This document shows, one piece after another, positions 61,301 through 64,000 of a stretch of 64,000 nucleotides of DNA. A program made the translations under genes and the position numbers. Below the pieces are notes generated by a model. That model saw only the letters and a list, made by a program, of their open reading frames with translations. It did not search any database and was not told the origin of the DNA. Within the stretch, counting starts at the first letter, position 1. Each line of letters opens with the position of its first letter. Source of the DNA: Neelides folsomi (Eukaryota > Arthropoda > Collembola > Neelipleona > Neelidae); contig JAQGBZ010000008.1 of NCBI GenBank assembly GCA_034687125.1, positions 434,001 through 498,000 on the forward strand, given 5' to 3'.

Positions 61301-64000
61301 AAGGGAAAAGTCAACAGACATGGGGGTGCACAACTTGGGAATCATTGCGTCTTCCAATTTACTCGCTACACACATTGTATTTCCGGAACGAGTCAAGGAA
61401 CTTTTAAAGACATAAATTAAAAAAATTCTCATTTGTTTCTGGTAATTAATTATGCGTATAAATCCTTACAAATGTCACACGCAAAGGAGTAACAAACGCA
61501 TTAGATATAAATATGTAGTAGAAATAATAATTAGGAGTTTTCAAGTTGAAAATTAATGATTTAATTGTGAAACATTTCAGCCTTTCAATAATTTTAAATA
61601 ATCTTAGATTAAAGTTTGTTTTGTGATTATTTAATGTGTTACTTACTTTTAGTAGTTCTCGCAGCATATCATATACTCAAAATGTTGCTCAAAATGGTTT
61701 AATTTTTGCCAATTTTAAAGAGAAAATTTAAAGATGATCTTGACACTCATTTTGTATCTTAAACCTCACTTTTTCCTTTTATCAAACTTAGCTTATGCAA
61801 GGCATTTCATTTTTTCCAAACCACGGGATTCCTCTTATTTGAATAATAAAAAGAAATTCTTCAATCTCTTCAATCTCCAATTTCTCTTTAATGAGAAAAA
61901 AGTGGCGGTGTGACAAAGAGGATTATTTGATCTTTATATCAAAATATTTTAATTTGCCATTTTATATTCTTTGTCAAATATCCCTCAACTTGTAACTTGT
62001 AAGATAATTCAAACATTGCGGCAATCTGTCACTCTTCTCATTTTCTCATTTCTTATAAATAACATTTTATTGGATTTCACACATACCATACATAAGTCTT
62101 TAACATCTTATCTTTTAATATGTATAGTACTGGTAAGGTATCTTGTATTCAGGAACACTACCGGTAATTCTTGTACATTGGTCCTTTACTTATCATCTTT
62201 TGATTGTTGAATACAAATTGCAAATTACATGTAAAAGATCCGGATTTGTATATTTTGTATAAACAAAAGAATTAAAGAAATCTAAAGATGCGGAATTTCG
62301 TTTAACTCATAACGTTAAATGACAATTGTAGTGTAAACAGATACAGAATTCGCAAGTCTGTTTGGCGTTGATCAAATTGCAGGACAATGAGATAAATTTT
62401 TTAACTTCAGACGACACTTTCACTCTCAACGTCTCCTTTCATCTCCATTTCATTGAGCACAATGGAAGTTCCAAAGAATGAAATGACGTCAAAATTATCA
62501 TGATAGGCCCAACATATCTCTCCCCATATCTCCCTCCATATCAAAGAAGAACGATGAGGTTCGAGAATTTTAAAATATGATTCGAACAATGAAGTGACTT
62601 GACAAAATAATTTGTCCTGCCGTATTACATATTTAAATATTTCATGAACGATGACATCTGATCATTTCCCCAAGGATCATCACGTACAACGATCCGACCT
62701 CTAAACATATCTCTATACTTTTACTTTACAATATAACCATATATAAATAACAATGTACATTGTATACTTATGATACCATCTATAAAAATATAATATAGTG
62801 AAATATATAATATAAGTATAGGAGTACTTGTCCATTCGCAAAATATTTAGTCTTGTAATCAAATATGCAATAGGTTTAATATTGGGTCCACCCCTTGTCA
62901 TCCAACATGTCCAATATCGTCCTCACGAATATTTTCCACTCATTAATAATAGAAGTTTAATCCACTATGCATGCCTTTATTATCTCATGGGAGATGTTGA
63001 TTTTCTGGATCCTTGAGTCCAAAGAAGGGATCTTCAAATTCGCTTGTATCAATTCACATCTCGTCTCCTTCCACTCACAAGATCTCTTCACTGATACATA
63101 CAAAACCAATGGCCTTTTCCAACCACTAAATTAATTCCCCTCTCTTATATGTTTGTATGTATATGCTCTTTATATTCATTCTGGTATCTTTATAGTAGAC
63201 ATGTTTTTTAACAATAGCTCCAAGTTGGACAATTTCAATTATCTGAATGCTTTTAACTATAATGATTGGTATCGATGTGTTGGATTTATGCCGATTTGAT
63301 CCGAAATGTTCACATGGGTCATAATGAGTTAGTAATTCCTCAAAGTCGTTTTACTGCTCATTTTAATCGTGTTTGCAAATGAGCCAAAGCTCGTTATCTC
63401 TTAACATCTTTTTTCCGTAAAGATCTTCCTCAATTTGCGATCTTGCCCTCTTGCGTGTTTACTATAAGAATGATAGGGTGTGTGTGAGAAGTTTAATGTT
63501 AATTTATAATCCCTTTATAATCCTTTTATTGTTGGAATTGAAGAGGAATCAACTGTGATTTTTATTCGTTTTCCTTGATGTCGAAGGCACAAGCGAGTGA
63601 CAGAATGGATGAGTCTGAGAGGGAGAATGAATGAGTTTGAGGTAAAAAAGAATTAACGCACCTGCAACTTCGCCTTCAATTCAGCATTGCAATGTATGAA
63701 CAAACTCATTAATTCTCTTTATCCAATATTACCTTCGGACTTGTATTGAGATGGATGTATGAGCCATAATGGTTAGAAGTTCAAATGGGTAGGAATGGTT
63801 TTAGAACAACCTGGAGCTCATGGGCTTGTTTTCCGCGTGAAATGAATATAAATATTATTCTTTGGAATAAATTTGCGAAAACTTCTTTTTGCGAATGGTT
63901 TCCTTACGAAGGAATTAACAGACAGAGAGGCGCAAGATTTGATCATTTGCATGAAAGGAGTCTCGAGCGATAAGTCAAGTGAGTGAATTACATATTCATA
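55337..64000. other. Right-hand AT-rich stretch without a supported gene
   Basis: No supported gene. A GAGT run is at 55743-55757. A large AT block spans about 56600-56880, and TA-rich islands lie near 59880-60060, 60760-61030 and 62700-62850. The last contains a perfect 14-bp palindrome at 62750-62763. A G/C-richer patch at 60150-60390 gives overlapping frames on both strands (82 codons plus, 69 codons minus) with no splice support. The frame at 63785-63973 near the window end could continue outside, but shows nothing diagnostic. Confidence 0.55.
62750..62763. repeat. 14-bp perfect palindrome in a TA-rich island
   Basis: ACAATGTACATTGT is self-complementary over all 14 bases. It lies inside a 130-base stretch made largely of TA, ATA and GTAC words. 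Confidence 0.75.

Noticed and set aside
62195-62210. Twelve bases TTTTGATTGTTG matching the 5' end of the miR-315 family
   Set aside because: The rest of the mature sequence does not match and no suitable hairpin forms around it. In AT-rich DNA a 12-base match is weak.
1-64000. CRISPR array, bacterial operon, rRNA, intact retroelement or virus copy
   Set aside because: No regularly spaced direct repeats, no long tandem genes, no long terminal repeats and no recognisable polymerase, capsid or envelope text on either strand.

Overview
This window looks like eukaryotic nuclear DNA, most likely intergenic or deep intronic sequence from an invertebrate animal. It is AT-rich (roughly 35-37% G+C by eye), CpG is not obviously depleted, gene density is very low, and there are none of the operons, ribosome-binding sites or long frames expected of bacteria. 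An arthropod, perhaps a copepod-like crustacean, is my best guess. It rests on overall texture and on recurring TACTCGTA/TACGAGTA-type words inside TA-rich islands. No gene here identifies the lineage.

No gene can be called with confidence. At about 36% G+C a stop codon is expected about every 14 codons, so the longest open frame expected by chance in 64 kb read in six frames is about 125 codons. The longest open frame seen is 130 codons. Length therefore supports none of the open frames. The few coding candidates listed were kept because they also have a good splice site, a partner exon or protein-like text. The best is a minus-strand pair of open segments (39941-39756 and 39572-39207) separated by a 183-base, phase-0, GT-AG intron with in-frame stops. 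Others are a short exon ending at a perfect donor (37688-37789), segments opening at good acceptors (35085, 38447, 54054), a secretory-looking frame (7856-8266), and two pieces of possible broken coding sequence (273-785 and 42139-42300). I could not assign a protein family to any of them.

Layout: 1-35 kb is mixed sequence with many purine/pyrimidine-skewed stretches and short TA-rich islands. It carries several 10-23 bp micro-tandem duplications and one tRNA-like promoter remnant near 35.2 kb. From 35 to 40 kb lie most of the splice-supported exon candidates. From 40 to 64 kb the sequence is more AT-rich, with longer AT islands, a 13-base G run, a compound hairpin at 41.7 kb and a perfect 24-bp palindrome at 47.35 kb.

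I found no rRNA, intact tRNA, snRNA, CRISPR array, complete transposon, LTR element or recognisable virus copy. The candidates show no evidence of working together as a system. The most distinctive signals are the palindrome, the compound hairpins, the micro-tandem duplications and the TA-rich islands.
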